Both the position numbers and the translations under genes were made by a program. DNA of 64,000 nt from Psychrobacter sp. PL19 (GTDB taxonomy: Bacteria; Pseudomonadota; Gammaproteobacteria; Pseudomonadales; Moraxellaceae): contig NZ_JAGING010000001.1 of assembly GCF_017875835.1 (NCBI RefSeq), positions 1,426,001 to 1,490,000 of the forward strand, given 5' to 3'. This document shows positions 38,985-50,401 of the stretch, piece after piece (positions within the stretch are counted from its first letter, which is position 1; each line of letters opens with the position of its first letter). The notes under the pieces were generated by a model that searched no databases, was not told the origin of the DNA, and worked only from the letters and a program-made list of their open reading frames with translations.

Positions 38985-39644
38985 TTATGCGGGTGGCTGT
39001 AATTGTTCGGTTTGTAAGCCTCGTACTGGTACTACCTCTTCTAAATGCTGGCGTACGGTCGCAATAGGGAACTTTTGGGCTTGTAGACGTTTGGGTACGA
39101 TTTGGCTACCTTGCTGGCCTTTCATTTCGAACATCATAAAGATAAAGTCGTCAGTTTCATCCCAGCTTTTGATTGCGGTCCATGGAACAATGGCTTGCTG
39201 AGTGCTACCAGCACGCATCTGCATGCCGCGCGCTTGTGAGTTTTTTGCTAAATCGGGTTGAATGGTTGGCATCACCATAACCAATCCATGCTTCTGTATA
39301 CCTAGCTTCATTTGGCGCATTTCATCGGGCATTTCTTGTTCAGCAACTTGCTTTTCAAACTCTCTTTTGACATACCATTTAAAGCCTAGAGTGCGAACCA
39401 GTAGATAAATCGCCACAGCGACTAGCATTAGCCAAAAAATAATCGTTGAGTAACCGGTCACAAAGACTAGTCCTGCAAGCGCTAGTATCACAACCACTGC
39501 CATAATGATCCATTCTTTAGTCTTGAGACTCTTTAGACCAAAAGAAGGGCTGGCACTAGCAAATAGCTCATATTGCGCTTGATAAAATTCAGCCTCGGTC
39601 AGGTTTAAGGCGACAGGTTGTAGGGTGTAGGGGTACAGGGCCAT
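38985..39644 (-). CDS. Two-span membrane protein, YcxB-like, 219 aa
   Basis: The protein has a soluble N-terminal segment (TLQPVALNLTEAEFYQAQYE), two adjacent membrane helices (~48-90), and a soluble C-terminal part with VPWTAIKSWDETDDFIFMMF and the PKR motif in IVPKRLQAQKF. This layout resembles YcxB-like proteins, in which a W-T-x-I/V-x-x-W segment precedes a beta-strand and a conserved PKR. The function of that family is unknown. It is a single gene. Confidence 0.65.
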   Translation of the reverse strand: MALYPYTLQPVALNLTEAEFYQAQYELFASASPSFGLKSLKTKEWIIMAVVVILALAGLVFVTGYSTIIFWLMLVAVAIYLLVRTLGFKWYVKREFEKQVAEQEMPDEMRQMKLGIQKHGLVMVMPTIQPDLAKNSQARGMQMRAGSTQQAIVPWTAIKSWDETDDFIFMMFEMKGQQGSQIVPKRLQAQKFPIATVRQHLEEVVPVRGLQTEQLQPPA

Positions 39645-40121
39645 AAAGGTTTCTCAAATACTTATATTAAAGGCGTTGGTTTAAAAGCGCTAGGCGTGAT
39701 CGATTACGCCGTACTTGGCTGGAAGTGGATTGAAGCTATGCGCTTATCTTACCGAAAAGTGTCTCTAAAAGAAACATATAAGCCGATCAACTCACTGTTA
39801 GATTTACAGGCGACAGTACTAATCGGTCTATATGCTATAGATTACATCGGATGAGTAACGTCAAACATAGTAAGGTTAGCATAAAATTACGCTGACATTA
39901 AAGCAGCAAAGTACCTGGCAAGCGATGACTAAAACGCGTGAAAATGTAGTTAAATTTGCTAGGTCTTGGTATCATAGCAGCTAGCATGCGCCATTATGAC
40001 CTGCACATTAGATATAATAGCTTAACAAGCATATAAGATTAATTCTTTCTTCATTATTTAATGACTCTATTGTTTTTCTTTATCAACTTTTTATTAACTC
40101 TCAGCGCTACAGGCAGATATT
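39645..40121. other. Upstream region of serS
   Basis: A 477-bp AT-rich gap between the divergent YcxB-like gene and serS. I looked for a T-box leader or other riboswitch and saw none. No gene is visible. Confidence 0.45.
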
Positions 40122-41408
40122 ATGATCGATCCCAAACTCTTACGCGGCGACTTACACGATTTAAAACAGCAATTGGCCACCCGTGGCTATGAGTTGGATA
40201 TGGACTTTTGGCAAACCATCGAAAACGAACGTAAATCGTTACAAATGCAGACTGAAGAGTTGCAGTCGCGTCGTAACGCAGGGGCCAAGCAAGTGGGCGC
40301 GCTCAAAAAGTCAGGTGAAGATGCTAGCGACTTGTTAGCCGAGATGCAGAGTGTGAGTGGTGACATTAAGGCGGCTGAAGACGCGTTGCGCCGCTTACAA
40401 GAACGTATCACTCAAGCGGCATTACAAATACCAAATATCCCCGCAGCAGATACACCAATTGGTACCTCAGAAGACGATAATGTGGAAATGCGCCAATGGG
40501 GCACGCCTCGCGCGTTTGATTTTGAGATTCAAGACCATACCCATATTGGTGAGACTTTGGGTATGCTGGACTTTGAAGCGGCCACCAAGATTACGGGTAG
40601 CCGTTTTAACGTGCTAACCGGTCAGTTGGCGCAAATGCATCGGGCACTGATTCAATTTATGCTTAATACTCATACCATGAAGTATGGTTATACCGAAACT
40701 TATGTGCCTTACATCGTCAGTTCAGACAGCTTAAAAGGTACCGGACAACTGCCGAAGTTTGAAGATGATTTGTTTAAGCTAACCAATCACACGCATAATG
40801 AGGGAATGGATTTTTATCTGATCCCTACTGCTGAAGTGCCGATGACTAATCTGGTACGCGGCGAGCGCTTGGACATCAGTGAGTTACCTTTAAAATTCAC
40901 CGCCCATACGCCCTGTTTTCGTAGCGAAGCGGGCTCGCATGGTCGCGATACCCGTGGTCTGATTCGCCAGCATCAGTTTGAAAAAGTTGAAATGGTTAAT
41001 ATCGCTACTGCTGAGCAATCTGATGCATTGCTTGAGGCAATGACTGGCCAAGCAGAAGATATCTTACAACAGCTCAATCTACCTTATCGTGTTGTGCAGC
41101 TATGTGGCGGTGATATGGGCTTTAGTGCGCAAAAAACTTACGATATTGAAGTATGGTTGCCCAGCCAAGACACTTACCGCGAAATCTCTAGCTGCTCAAA
41201 CTGTGGCGATTTTCAAGCACGGCGTATGGGCACTCGTGTTAAAGATGGTAAGCAAACCAGTCTGGCTCATACCTTAAATGGTTCGGGATTGGCAGTCGGA
41301 CGCACCTTGCTCGCGGTCATGGAAAACTATCAAAACGCGGATGGTAGTATCACCATTCCAGAAGTGTTGCGTCCATTTATGGGCGGCGCAGAAACTATTT
41401 CTGTTTAA
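40122..41408 (+). CDS. serS: Seryl-tRNA synthetase
   Basis: SerS charges tRNA-Ser. The N-terminal long coiled coil (~28-100) that grips the tRNA variable arm is visible ([20 protein letters not shown] onward). Class II motif 2 is [20 protein letters not shown], and motif 3 is [20 protein letters not shown], followed by [10 protein letters not shown]. The 428-aa length is normal. Cysteines in SSCSNCGDF are usual for bacterial enzymes. Confidence 0.97.
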   Translation: MIDPKLLRGDLHDLKQQLATRGYELDMDFWQTIENERKSLQMQTEELQSRRNAGAKQVGALKKSGEDASDLLAEMQSVSGDIKAAEDALRRLQERITQAALQIPNIPAADTPIGTSEDDNVEMRQWGTPRAFDFEIQDHTHIGETLGMLDFEAATKITGSRFNVLTGQLAQMHRALIQFMLNTHTMKYGYTETYVPYIVSSDSLKGTGQLPKFEDDLFKLTNHTHNEGMDFYLIPTAEVPMTNLVRGERLDISELPLKFTAHTPCFRSEAGSHGRDTRGLIRQHQFEKVEMVNIATAEQSDALLEAMTGQAEDILQQLNLPYRVVQLCGGDMGFSAQKTYDIEVWLPSQDTYREISSCSNCGDFQARRMGTRVKDGKQTSLAHTLNGSGLAVGRTLLAVMENYQNADGSITIPEVLRPFMGGAETISV

Positions 41409-41672
41409 TGAGTAGCCGAAAATTAGGCACTATAGCCTGATAATTTCACGCTTATTATTGATACTCATTTAATAAAACTGATATGAGTTATTGTTAAATA
41501 TACATGGTCTTATCATGCCAATTTTTGGTGTGGCTGGTGCCAAATATGTTAAGATTGCGCTTTAATTTTACAGCCTATTATTTAAGGGCGCATTTAGCGT
41601 CCTTATTTGCTTACCCTTGAGTAAACTCTCCTCTTATCTTCAATACCTCTCATTCGAATATTAGGACACTCT

Positions 41673-43682
41673 ATGCCTGCTCCAATTAGCGAACGTAAAT
41701 TAGCCAATGCCATCCGCGTACTGTCGTTTGATGCGGTTCAAAAAGCCAATTCTGGTCACCCTGGCGCGCCGATGGGCATGGCCGATATTGCTGAAGTTTT
41801 GTGGCGCAAATTTTTAAAGCATAATCCTGCCGATCCTAACTGGTATAACCGCGACCGCTTTGTGTTATCGAACGGCCATGGTTCGATGCTTATTTATTCA
41901 TTGCTACATTTATCAGGTTATGACGTTAGTGTTGATGACCTAAAAGGCTTCCGTCAACTGCATTCAAAGACTCCGGGCCATCCTGAGCTGGGTTATACCC
42001 CAGGTATTGAAACCACTACCGGTCCATTAGGCCAAGGTATTGCCAACGCTGTTGGTTTTGCTATCGCAGAAAAAACGCTAGCCGCACAGTTCAATCGTGA
42101 TGGTCATAATATCGTTGATCATCATACTTATGCCTTCTTAGGTGATGGTTGTTTGATGGAAGGCATCAGTCACGAAGTTTGCTCACTTGCTGGCACCTTA
42201 AGTCTTGGTAAATTGGTACTTTTCTACGACGACAATGGCATCTCTATCGATGGTAATGTTGACGGCTGGTTCACTGATGACACGCAAGCACGTTTTGAAG
42301 CTTACGGCTGGCACGTTATAAAAATTGATGGTCATGATACCGATGCCATTACCGCAGCGACAGCAGCAGCGATCAAAGAGAGCATCAAACCTAGCCTCAT
42401 TATTTGTAAAACCACTATTGGCGCGGGTAGCCCGAATAAACAAGGCTTAGCGTCTAGCCATGGTGCGCCATTGGGTGATGACGAAATCGCTTTAACCCGT
42501 GATGCCCTATCATGGAAACATGCGCCCTTTGATCTAGACGACGAAATCTATCAAGCATGGGACGGCAAGCCAAAAGGCGATGTACTGCAGAAGAACTGGG
42601 ATGCGGATTTTGCAGCTTATAAAAAAGCTTATCCAGAGTTAGCAGCTGAGCTATTACGCCGTCTAGATGGTGATCTACCAGCTGACTTTGATAAGCAAGC
42701 GCAAGACTACATTCAGCAAACTCAAGAGCAAGGCGGTGATGTTGCCAGTCGTAAAGCCAGTCAAAACGCGATTAATACCTTACAGCCATTATTGCCAGAA
42801 CTCATGGGCGGTTCAGCGGATTTAGCTGGCTCGAACTTAACGCTATTTAAAGACGCCATAGGTATTCAAGATGATGCCGCAGGCAACTATATCTATTATG
42901 GTGTGCGCGAATTTGGTATGACCGCAATTGCTAATGGTATCGCGCTACATGGTGGCTTTATCCCTTACGTAGCAACCTTCCTGATGTTTATGGAATACGC
43001 ACGTAACGCCGTCCGTATGGGCGCATTGATGAAGCAGCGTATTATCCATGTCTACACTCATGACTCGATTGGTCTTGGTGAAGATGGTCCTACCCATCAG
43101 CCAGTTGAGCAATTGACTAGCCTACGTACCACGCCTAATCTACGTACATGGCGTCCGTGTGATGCGACAGAATCTGCTAGCGCTTGGGTTGAAGCCATCA
43201 AATCAGAAAATAATCCATCAGCATTGATCTTTAGTCGCCAGAGCTTGCCGCATCAGCAGCGTGATAGCGAACAGGTGGCAAACATCACTAAAGGCGGCTA
43301 TGTATTAGCAAAAGAGCAGGGGGCTGGTGATAAAGGATTACAAGCTATCATTATTGCTACTGGCTCAGAAGTCGGTCTTGCCATGCAAGCGTATAAGACC
43401 TTAAGTGAAAATGGCGTTAGCGTTCGTGTAATCTCTATGCCATGTGCTGAAATATTCAGCGAGCAAGATGCCAGCTATCGTGAAGCGGTATTGCCAGCTA
43501 ATATCCGCGCACGTGTCGCAGTAGAAGCGGCACATGTGGACTACTGGTACAAGTTCGCTGGCTTAGATGGCAAGGTAATAGGTATGACCACTTATGGCGA
43601 GTCAGCCCCTGCGACAGACTTGTATAAAGAGTTTGGTATTACCACTGAAGCGGTCGTTGATGCGGTGAATAGTTTGGTTTAA
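41673..43682 (+). CDS. tkt: Transketolase
   Basis: Transketolase moves two-carbon ketol units in the pentose phosphate pathway. The 669-aa protein shows the N-terminal [18 protein letters not shown], the TPP/Mg-binding motif [20 protein letters not shown] ending at [26 protein letters not shown], the pyrimidine-domain [18 protein letters not shown], and [20 protein letters not shown] with the catalytic His and Glu context. AGGA precedes the ATG. A strong terminator follows. Confidence 0.97.
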   Translation: MPAPISERKLANAIRVLSFDAVQKANSGHPGAPMGMADIAEVLWRKFLKHNPADPNWYNRDRFVLSNGHGSMLIYSLLHLSGYDVSVDDLKGFRQLHSKTPGHPELGYTPGIETTTGPLGQGIANAVGFAIAEKTLAAQFNRDGHNIVDHHTYAFLGDGCLMEGISHEVCSLAGTLSLGKLVLFYDDNGISIDGNVDGWFTDDTQARFEAYGWHVIKIDGHDTDAITAATAAAIKESIKPSLIICKTTIGAGSPNKQGLASSHGAPLGDDEIALTRDALSWKHAPFDLDDEIYQAWDGKPKGDVLQKNWDADFAAYKKAYPELAAELLRRLDGDLPADFDKQAQDYIQQTQEQGGDVASRKASQNAINTLQPLLPELMGGSADLAGSNLTLFKDAIGIQDDAAGNYIYYGVREFGMTAIANGIALHGGFIPYVATFLMFMEYARNAVRMGALMKQRIIHVYTHDSIGLGEDGPTHQPVEQLTSLRTTPNLRTWRPCDATESASAWVEAIKSENNPSALIFSRQSLPHQQRDSEQVANITKGGYVLAKEQGAGDKGLQAIIIATGSEVGLAMQAYKTLSENGVSVRVISMPCAEIFSEQDASYREAVLPANIRARVAVEAAHVDYWYKFAGLDGKVIGMTTYGESAPATDLYKEFGITTEAVVDAVNSLV

Positions 43683-43703
43683 GAGGTTCTAATAGTTTGA
43701 ATT

Positions 43704-43743
43704 AAAAAAGAGTTGCTAGAATATTCTAGCAACTCTTTTTTTT
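43704..43743 (+). terminator. Bidirectional terminator between tkt and the yceI-like gene
   Basis: AAAAAAGAGTTGCTAGAAT and ATTCTAGCAACTCTTTTTT form a near-perfect long stem between convergent genes. Confidence 0.92.
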
Positions 43744-43756
43744 ATGCTTGTCACTC

Positions 43757-44362
43757 TTAGTTAGCAGCCACGAGGCTACCCGTTATATCAAGGGGTATCA
43801 TATTGCCGACGATGCTTGGAAAAGCCGTTACCCCATAAGTAAACCTATCAATCATGCCCGTTGCCCGAAACTTTAAAATAGGTTTTTGAGTCACGGGATC
43901 ATTTTTCATATTTGCTAGCGTCACTCTAACGGTTAAAGGTTTGGTTTGACCCAAAACGGTAAAATCACCCGTTACGTTCGCTTCTTTAGCATTAATCATA
44001 TTAACTTTTTTTGATACAAAGGTCATAGTAGGATATTGCGCAATGTTAAGTAGCTCTTTTCGGCGCAACAAAGCATTCCGTAGATTGCCCCCTGCATCGA
44101 CACTATGGGTATGCACGGTAAAATTTATCGTAGTAGCCGTTGGATTCTTCATATCATAATTGATTGAACCGTTAACTTTATTAAACTGACCGTCAATAGT
44201 GCCATTTCCTAAATAGGCCACTTTAAAGTCTACGTTGGTTTTTGGTACATCCATCTTCCACTTTTGCGGGGTGTTGGTGGAGGCTAAACCCATTACCGGT
44301 ACTGATATTAACAAACAGGCAGTCAGGGTTATTTTAAGTAAAGAAGTATTAGGTGCATTCAT
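43757..44362 (-). CDS. YceI-family periplasmic protein
   Basis: The ~201-aa protein has a signal peptide (KITLTACLLISVPVMGLAS) and a lipocalin-like YceI domain with KWKMDVPKTNVDFKVAYLG, DGQFNKVNGSINYD, HTHSVDAGGNLRNALLRRKE, NVTGDFTVLGQTKPLTV and GMIDRFTYGVTAFPSIVG. The family binds isoprenoids or other amphiphiles in the periplasm. An in-frame GTG start at 44389 would add nine residues. The ATG at 44362 gives a cleaner signal peptide, so it is preferred. Confidence 0.87.
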   Translation of the reverse strand: MNAPNTSLLKITLTACLLISVPVMGLASTNTPQKWKMDVPKTNVDFKVAYLGNGTIDGQFNKVNGSINYDMKNPTATTINFTVHTHSVDAGGNLRNALLRRKELLNIAQYPTMTFVSKKVNMINAKEANVTGDFTVLGQTKPLTVRVTLANMKNDPVTQKPILKFRATGMIDRFTYGVTAFPSIVGNMIPLDITGSLVAAN

Positions 44363-44626
44363 TCTTATAATCCAAAGGGCAATCTTCACGAAATTATATG
44401 AAAATTTGGCCAGCTTTTTACAGCGAGTAACGAGTCGATAGCGTACTACACCTATTTGATTGTCGTGTATTATTAAAGTTATATGTTGTGAAAATAATTA
44501 GCATTACCAAAATTGGGAAATAGCTAGTTAATAATTGATAAAGCATTTGCTACTGGCTGCACAGTTTCCAAAGTGTCGTGGAGTGGTGAATATCAGCTAA
44601 TAACAAGTTGCTATATAATAGTTTAA

Positions 44627-44977
44627 TTATTTAGCAGATTCAGTATCACTTTCAACCGCACACACTTCTGAACGCACCATAAAGCGTTTGCCTTCTGGTA
44701 TTTCTAGCGAAAAGCTCGCACCGCGACCGTTGACTACATCGATGGTTAAGTCTGTATGTTGCCATAAGTTATATTGCGGCTTACCCATATAAAATGGACA
44801 GCCAGCAAGTTCACCGATCAGCACATCTTGACCACCCACCTTAAACTCACCTAATGGATAACACATCGGAGAGCTGCCATCACAGCAGCCGCCTGATAAA
44901 TGAAACATCAGCTCGCCATGTTTAGATTTCAGTAATTCGATTAGCTCCTTACAGGATTCTGTAGCTTCGAGTTTCAT
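44627..44977 (-). CDS. DUF779 family protein
   Basis: The 116-aa protein carries the family signature FHLSGGCCDGSSPMCYP, with Cys-Cys and a third Cys, then LIGELAGCPFYMG and YNLWQHTDLTIDVVNGRG. DUF779 genes are typically found beside acetaldehyde or alcohol dehydrogenase genes, and here adhP and an aldehyde dehydrogenase gene lie directly upstream on the same strand. The Cys-rich site suggests metal binding. Its biochemical role is not established. AAGGAG precedes the ATG. Confidence 0.85.
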   Translation of the reverse strand: MKLEATESCKELIELLKSKHGELMFHLSGGCCDGSSPMCYPLGEFKVGGQDVLIGELAGCPFYMGKPQYNLWQHTDLTIDVVNGRGASFSLEIPEGKRFMVRSEVCAVESDTESAK

Positions 44978-45126
44978 ATCGTACTCCTTATCATTAAAAC
45001 GTGCATTTTATTAGAGATAAGCGCTCCGTGTAAAAACATAAAAGGTCGTATCACATCCGGTCACATGACTAGTAGTATGTGACTGGAGATAATACAACCC
45101 ATTATTTATGACCAAGCGTATTAACT

Positions 45127-45198
45127 ATTAAACAATGTAGCTATATTAAACAATGTAACTATATTAAACAATGTAACTATATTAAACGATGCAACTAT
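45127..45198. repeat. 18-bp tandem repeat between adhP and the DUF779 gene
   Basis: ATTAAACAATGTAACTAT occurs four times in a row with one or two changes in the outer copies, followed by a degenerate fifth start. It lies in the untranslated part between two genes of the same strand. Confidence 0.88.
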
Positions 45199-45233
45199 AT
45201 TAAACTCTATAGCCACATCGAGCTATGATACAG

Positions 45234-46262
45234 CTACATAGTGTAATCGATGACAATACGCCCTTCGATTTTTCCAGCACGCATACGCTCAAAGATATCA
45301 TTGATATTCTCTAACGGTTCAGCAGCGACGGTCGCTTTTACTTTTCCTGCTGCTGCCATATTTAATGACTCTTGCAAGTCAAGACGTGTACCGACGATTG
45401 AGCCACGAATGGTGATACCGTTCAGAACGGTATCGAAAATCGATACTGGGAAATCACCTGTTGGTAGACCATTAAAGACCACGGTACCACCACGTCTTAC
45501 CATGCTTAGTGCTTGATCAAACGCTTTAGAGGACACAGCGGTCACTAGCACGCCATGAGCACCACCAATCTCTTTTTTTAGATACTCACCAGGATCGGTA
45601 TTTTTAGCATTAACAGTGACAGTGGCGCCTAGCTTTTTGGCAAATTCAAGCTTGTCATCATCAATATCGACAGCGGCCACGTTAAGACCCATGGCAATCG
45701 CGTACTGTACGCCCATATGACCCAATCCGCCGATACCTGAAATAACGACCCAATCGCCTGGCTTGGTGTCGGTCATTTTAAGACCTTTATATACAGTGAC
45801 ACCTGCACATAGAACCGGTGCAATCTCAATAGAGTCAACACTATCAGGGATAATACCGACATAGTTGGCATTGGCTAGCACGTATTCTGCAAAACTGCCA
45901 TTAACTGAATAGCCAGAGTTTTGTTGACTCTCGCATAAAGTCTCCCAACCGCCTAAACAATGGGTACAGTGACCACAGGCAGAGTACAGCCAAGCAACCC
46001 CAACACGGTCGCCTTCTTTGACATGGGTGACGCCGTCGCCAACTGCGGTTATTAGGCCGACACCTTCGTGCCCAGGAATGAACGGTGGACTGGGCTTAAC
46101 AGGCCAATCCCCTTCAATGGCGTGCAAGTCTGTGTGGCAAACGCCAGACGCTTGCATCTTGACGACAATCTCGCCAGCACCTGGTGTCGGTATGTCAACT
46201 TGTTCAATCTGTAAAGGTTGTCCAAACTCATGTAAGACAGCCGCTTTCATTTTATTACTCAT
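45234..46262 (-). CDS. adhP: Zinc-dependent alcohol dehydrogenase
   Basis: AdhP oxidises ethanol and other short primary alcohols with NAD. The 342-aa protein shows the catalytic zinc site [15 protein letters not shown] and PGHEGVG, the structural zinc Cys set [15 protein letters not shown], and the Rossmann loop [14 protein letters not shown]. With the aldehyde dehydrogenase encoded upstream it forms a two-step alcohol-to-acid path. AGGAAA precedes the ATG, and the gap to the upstream gene is 105 bp. Confidence 0.93.
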   Translation of the reverse strand: MSNKMKAAVLHEFGQPLQIEQVDIPTPGAGEIVVKMQASGVCHTDLHAIEGDWPVKPSPPFIPGHEGVGLITAVGDGVTHVKEGDRVGVAWLYSACGHCTHCLGGWETLCESQQNSGYSVNGSFAEYVLANANYVGIIPDSVDSIEIAPVLCAGVTVYKGLKMTDTKPGDWVVISGIGGLGHMGVQYAIAMGLNVAAVDIDDDKLEFAKKLGATVTVNAKNTDPGEYLKKEIGGAHGVLVTAVSSKAFDQALSMVRRGGTVVFNGLPTGDFPVSIFDTVLNGITIRGSIVGTRLDLQESLNMAAAGKVKATVAAEPLENINDIFERMRAGKIEGRIVIDYTM

Positions 46263-46367
46263 GATAATGTTTCCTAGTTATATTAATTTGATTTAAAGGG
46301 TCAAAAAATATTTATGCTATGGTTTTACGATTATGATTCGATATATAAAATGTTGTGAGTGAATGAC

Positions 46368-47894
46368 TTAGAAAAACCCCATCGCTTTATTACTATAAGA
46401 AACCAGCATATTTTTAGTTTGTTGATAGTGAGCGAGCATCATCAAATGATTCTCACGGCCCATACCTGATTGCTTGTAACCACCAAAGGCTGCATGAGCA
46501 GGATAATGGTGATAGCAGTTGGTCCAGACGCGACCCGCTTTGATACCACGACCGAAGCGATAAGCACGATTACCGTTACGCGTCCATACGCCAGCACCAA
46601 GCCCATATAGGGTGTCGTTGGCGATGGTCATGGCTTCTTCATCATCTTTAAAGGTCGTCACAGCCAGCACAGGACCAAAGATCTCTTCTTGGAACACCCG
46701 CATGTCGTTAGTGCCTTCAAAGATAGTCGGCTGCACATAATAACCGTCTGCCATATCGCCATCGTGATGAGCGCGTTCGCCGCCCACCAGAACTTTAGCC
46801 CCTTCTTTCTTACCAATATCGAGATAAGAGAGGATTTTTTCTAGCTGATCAGAGCTCGCTTGAGCGCCTACCATCGTGTCCGTATCTAGCGGATTGCCCA
46901 GTTTAATGGCCTCTACCCGTGCAACGCAGCGCTTGATAAATTCATCATAGATACTTTCGTGTACTAGAGCACGTGAGGGAGAAGTACAAACCTCACCTTG
47001 GTTAAAGGCAAACAGTACGAGACCTTCAACTGCTTTATCTAGGAAGTCATCGTCCTCATCCATAATATCGGCGAAGAATACGTTGGGACTTTTGCCACCC
47101 AGCTCCAAGGTAACTGGAATGATGTTTTCACTAGCATATTGCATAATCAGGCGACCCGTTGTGGTCTCCCCAGTGAAGGACACCTTATTGATACGCGGGC
47201 TTGAGGCGAGAGGTTTACCGGCTTCGACACCGAAACCATTAACCACGTTGAGTACGCCTTTGGGTAAAATATCAGCGATACCAATGACGTCAAGTAAATA
47301 CATAATAGAGGCAGGTGTTTGTTCGGCAGGTTTGAGAATGACACAGTTACCCGCAGCAAGTGCCGGAGCAATCTTCCATATGGCCATTAAAATTGGGAAG
47401 TTCCATGGAATAATTTGACCCACCACGCCAAGGGGCTCATGGAAATGATAAGCAACGGTATCGTCATCAATTTGGCTGATGCCACCTTCTTGGGCGCGAA
47501 TGACACCGGCAAAATAACGGAGATGATCGATCGCTAATGGAATATCAGCAGCCAGGGTTTCGCGGACGGGTTTACCATTTTCATAGCATTCGGCGATAGC
47601 GATATGTTCAAGGTTGGCTTCGATGCTATCGGCGAGCTTGAGTAACAAATTTGAGCGTTCAGTGACACTGGTTTTACCCCAAGCATCCTTGGCAGCATGG
47701 GCGGCGTCTAAGGCTTTTTCAATGTCGGCGGCTTTAGAGCGGGCAACTTGACAAATAGTTTGGCCATTGATAGGACTGGTATTGTCAAAATACTCGCCAT
47801 CAATTGGTGCGGTCCATTCACCATTGATAAAGTTGTCGTATTTTTTGCGGAATTGTACGGGGCTGCTTTCGGTATTGGGATTGGCGTATAACAT
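46368..47894 (-). CDS. Aldehyde dehydrogenase (acetaldehyde-type, ExaC/AcoD-like)
   Basis: The 508-aa NAD aldehyde dehydrogenase shows [13 protein letters not shown] with the oxyanion Asn, [25 protein letters not shown] with the Glu, [13 protein letters not shown] with the catalytic Cys, [10 protein letters not shown] and [18 protein letters not shown], typical of the acetaldehyde group. The start at 47894 is chosen because AAGGAG lies just upstream; the longer frame from 47942 has no ribosome site. It is the first gene of an alcohol-oxidation set with adhP and DUF779. No adjacent Fis-type activator (AcoR) gene is visible. Confidence 0.92.
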   Translation of the reverse strand: MLYANPNTESSPVQFRKKYDNFINGEWTAPIDGEYFDNTSPINGQTICQVARSKAADIEKALDAAHAAKDAWGKTSVTERSNLLLKLADSIEANLEHIAIAECYENGKPVRETLAADIPLAIDHLRYFAGVIRAQEGGISQIDDDTVAYHFHEPLGVVGQIIPWNFPILMAIWKIAPALAAGNCVILKPAEQTPASIMYLLDVIGIADILPKGVLNVVNGFGVEAGKPLASSPRINKVSFTGETTTGRLIMQYASENIIPVTLELGGKSPNVFFADIMDEDDDFLDKAVEGLVLFAFNQGEVCTSPSRALVHESIYDEFIKRCVARVEAIKLGNPLDTDTMVGAQASSDQLEKILSYLDIGKKEGAKVLVGGERAHHDGDMADGYYVQPTIFEGTNDMRVFQEEIFGPVLAVTTFKDDEEAMTIANDTLYGLGAGVWTRNGNRAYRFGRGIKAGRVWTNCYHHYPAHAAFGGYKQSGMGRENHLMMLAHYQQTKNMLVSYSNKAMGFF

Positions 47895-48327
47895 TAAAGA
47901 CTCCTTGGTTGTATATATAGCCAAATACTTATAGTTTCGCAACGGTCTTAGTCGAGCTTGCCATAACTGTGTATCGCTCGCGCTCGGTTCGCTGGTGTCG
48001 AAATTACATATATTTGACTGCTTGGTTTTCTGATCTTCCTGATCTGCCTGACTTGTGTTACCACTCTATCCTACTAATCTTTCGCTCTGACTTATAGTTA
48101 CTTTTAATAATAATAATTTAGTTTAATAATAACTTTAAGTTATTAGTTGTTAGGTGCTTAAAGAGGTTCGCAAAGTTCGCACAGCTGCTATAATTGTGGG
48201 CTTAACAGTCTACTTGTTCAATAGACAGTCAGACAGTTCTACTTTTTACCATGTTTAGGCCGCTACCCATTGAATGTTTTCAATAGCAGCTCTCTTCTTT
48301 TCTCATATTATTGGTTGGTTTGGATCT
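47895..48327. other. Divergent region between the aldehyde dehydrogenase and helicase genes
   Basis: A 433-bp gap containing the promoters of both units. A TTTAATAATAA-type AT-rich stretch lies at 48100-48145. No gene is visible. Confidence 0.4.
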
Positions 48328-50256
48328 ATGCGTCAATCTTCTGCTCTCGATATCTTAAAAACAGGTCAAAACGTCTTTTTGACGGGCTCGGCAGGTTCAG
48401 GTAAGACCTATACCCTTAACCAGTACATCAATTATTTGCGTGCCCGCCGAGTGCCAGTCGCAGTGACTGCCAGTACTGGCATTGCTGCTACCCACATGAA
48501 TGGCACTACGATTCATAGTTGGTCAGGGATTGGCATTAAGGATGAACTGAGCGAACGCGATTTGACCAATTTATCTCGCAAACAGTTTTTAGCGGATAGA
48601 CTGAAAGACACTGCAGTACTTATCATTGATGAGATATCCATGCTGCATGCCAAGCAGCTGAATTTAGTCAGTCAAGTGCTCAAGCACGTCCGTAAAAATG
48701 ACACCGCATTTGGCGGGATTCAGGTGGTGGTCGCAGGGGACTTTTTTCAGTTGCCACCCATTGGTAGTAAGGGCGAGAGTAATAGAGAAAAGTTTGCCTT
48801 TATGTCTGAGGCGTGGTTGGATGCTAAGTTTCATGTTTGCTATTTGAGTGAGCAGCATCGGCAGGTCAGTGAAGCGGCAAATGGTGGTATCGATTTGGAC
48901 GATATCTTGAACCAAATTCGCCGTCAGCATGTGACCTTTGAGGCAATTACGGCTCTAGAAGCTACCTACGATCAAGATGTCGACATCAAACGTACTCGTC
49001 TATACACCCATAATCTCAACGTTAATAAAATTAATGATAAAGAGCTGGCAGACTTATCTGGCGAGATGATGCGTTTCGACGCGACCTCGACTGGCGACGA
49101 TAAACTAGTAGATACCCTAAAGAAAACTGTGCGTACCCAAGACGAGCTTATTTTGAAAGTCGGTGCGAAAGTGATGTTTATCAAAAACAACACTGAGCTT
49201 GGGGTCTCTAATGGTACGATGGGCGAGTTGATTGGTTTTGCAGCCGTAAAAGTTGATGATAGTAGCAAAGATAAAAACGATGCTTTAATTAATGAAGATA
49301 GCGAGGAACTAAGCGCTAACGATAGCACTAATGTTAAGGCGGGCACTAAAACAAAAGAAAAAGCTAAAGCTAAAACCAAGAAACCTGCACCGCAAAAAAT
49401 GCCAGTGGTCCGGCTTAATACAGGACGTGAAGTGGTCGCTGAGCCTGAAGAGTGGATGATTGAGGATGAAAGTGGTGAAGTGCTGGCCAGCTATTTACAA
49501 GTACCCCTATGTCTAGCGTGGGCGATTACTATTCATAAATCGCAAGGGATGACCCTAGATGCCGCTGAAATCGATTTATCCCGTACCTTTGAGCTTGGGC
49601 AGGGATATGTAGCATTATCGCGGCTAAAGTCTCTGGCAGGCCTACAGCTGCTTGGCATGAACGATATGAGCTTACAGCTAGACCCTCTAGCGCGCGGGGC
49701 AGATAAACGGTTCTTAGTACTTTCTGATGAAGCGGATGCCAACTATGCGATGCTTGACGAAAAAAGCATGCAACAAGCACATGAGAAGTTCATTCTAAAA
49801 ACGGGTGGTACTCTCAACCAAGCAGTGATTGATGCTTACGCTAATCTGCAAAAGAAGCGCCGGGAACAGCAGCAAGCACAGCAAGATAAAAAGCAAAAAT
49901 TAGGCAATCAAGTTGCCGACAAATCAGAGAGTACTTTACTCGCAACACGGCTACTATTGGAAGAAAGTTTCAGCATAGCTGAAATTGCACAGACACGCGG
50001 GCTTGCACAATCGACGATTATGCGCCATATTAGTGATCTTAAACGCCAAGATTCAAGCCTTGCTTGTGATCATCTGCGCCCTGAAGATGAGGTGATGACG
50101 GCGGTCGGTAATGCCTATGTGGCTATTAAAGTGGCCAACAATCCTAATGATTTTCATGACGATGGCAATGTGAAATTGCGCCCCGTTTTTGAGCACCTCA
50201 AGCAGAGCATCGATTATAACATTATCCGTTTGGCCCTAATTTTTATCACACCGTAA
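48328..50256 (+). CDS. Pif1/RecD2-like AAA helicase with C-terminal helix-turn-helix
   Basis: The ~642-aa protein has Walker A in VFLTGSAGSGKTYTLNQ (~residues 16-32), TASTGIAATHMNGTTIHSW (motif Ia, Pif1 hallmark), Walker B in VLIIDEISMLHAKQL, the motif III GDFFQLPPIGS, and the late motifs WAITIHKSQGMTLD and GQGYVALSRLKSL. Pif1-type helicases unwind DNA 5'-3'. A Lys/Asp-rich insert (~310-355) interrupts the core. The C-terminal part has a helix-turn-helix-like segment (FSIAEIAQTRGLAQSTIMRH). The ATG at 48328 is preferred over the frame start at 48274, because conserved sequence begins there and the upstream 18 residues look like a chance hydrophobic stretch. Confidence 0.87.
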   Translation: MRQSSALDILKTGQNVFLTGSAGSGKTYTLNQYINYLRARRVPVAVTASTGIAATHMNGTTIHSWSGIGIKDELSERDLTNLSRKQFLADRLKDTAVLIIDEISMLHAKQLNLVSQVLKHVRKNDTAFGGIQVVVAGDFFQLPPIGSKGESNREKFAFMSEAWLDAKFHVCYLSEQHRQVSEAANGGIDLDDILNQIRRQHVTFEAITALEATYDQDVDIKRTRLYTHNLNVNKINDKELADLSGEMMRFDATSTGDDKLVDTLKKTVRTQDELILKVGAKVMFIKNNTELGVSNGTMGELIGFAAVKVDDSSKDKNDALINEDSEELSANDSTNVKAGTKTKEKAKAKTKKPAPQKMPVVRLNTGREVVAEPEEWMIEDESGEVLASYLQVPLCLAWAITIHKSQGMTLDAAEIDLSRTFELGQGYVALSRLKSLAGLQLLGMNDMSLQLDPLARGADKRFLVLSDEADANYAMLDEKSMQQAHEKFILKTGGTLNQAVIDAYANLQKKRREQQQAQQDKKQKLGNQVADKSESTLLATRLLLEESFSIAEIAQTRGLAQSTIMRHISDLKRQDSSLACDHLRPEDEVMTAVGNAYVAIKVANNPNDFHDDGNVKLRPVFEHLKQSIDYNIIRLALIFITP

Positions 50257-50401
50257 GATACTGGTTTTTTTACACTATAAGTGCTTACTATCCTAGAAGC
50301 TCGCGTTCCTAAGCCTGCGTACTAGTATTCTGACATCATTTTGTTGTGGTCCTTACAACGCCTAAATCTCCCTGCTCCTATATCTATAGCGATAACTTTT
50401 T

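Noticed and set aside
39645..40121. T-box or other leader riboswitch before serS
   Set aside because: No specifier-antiterminator arrangement or terminator hairpin was seen, and T-boxes are not expected in this group.
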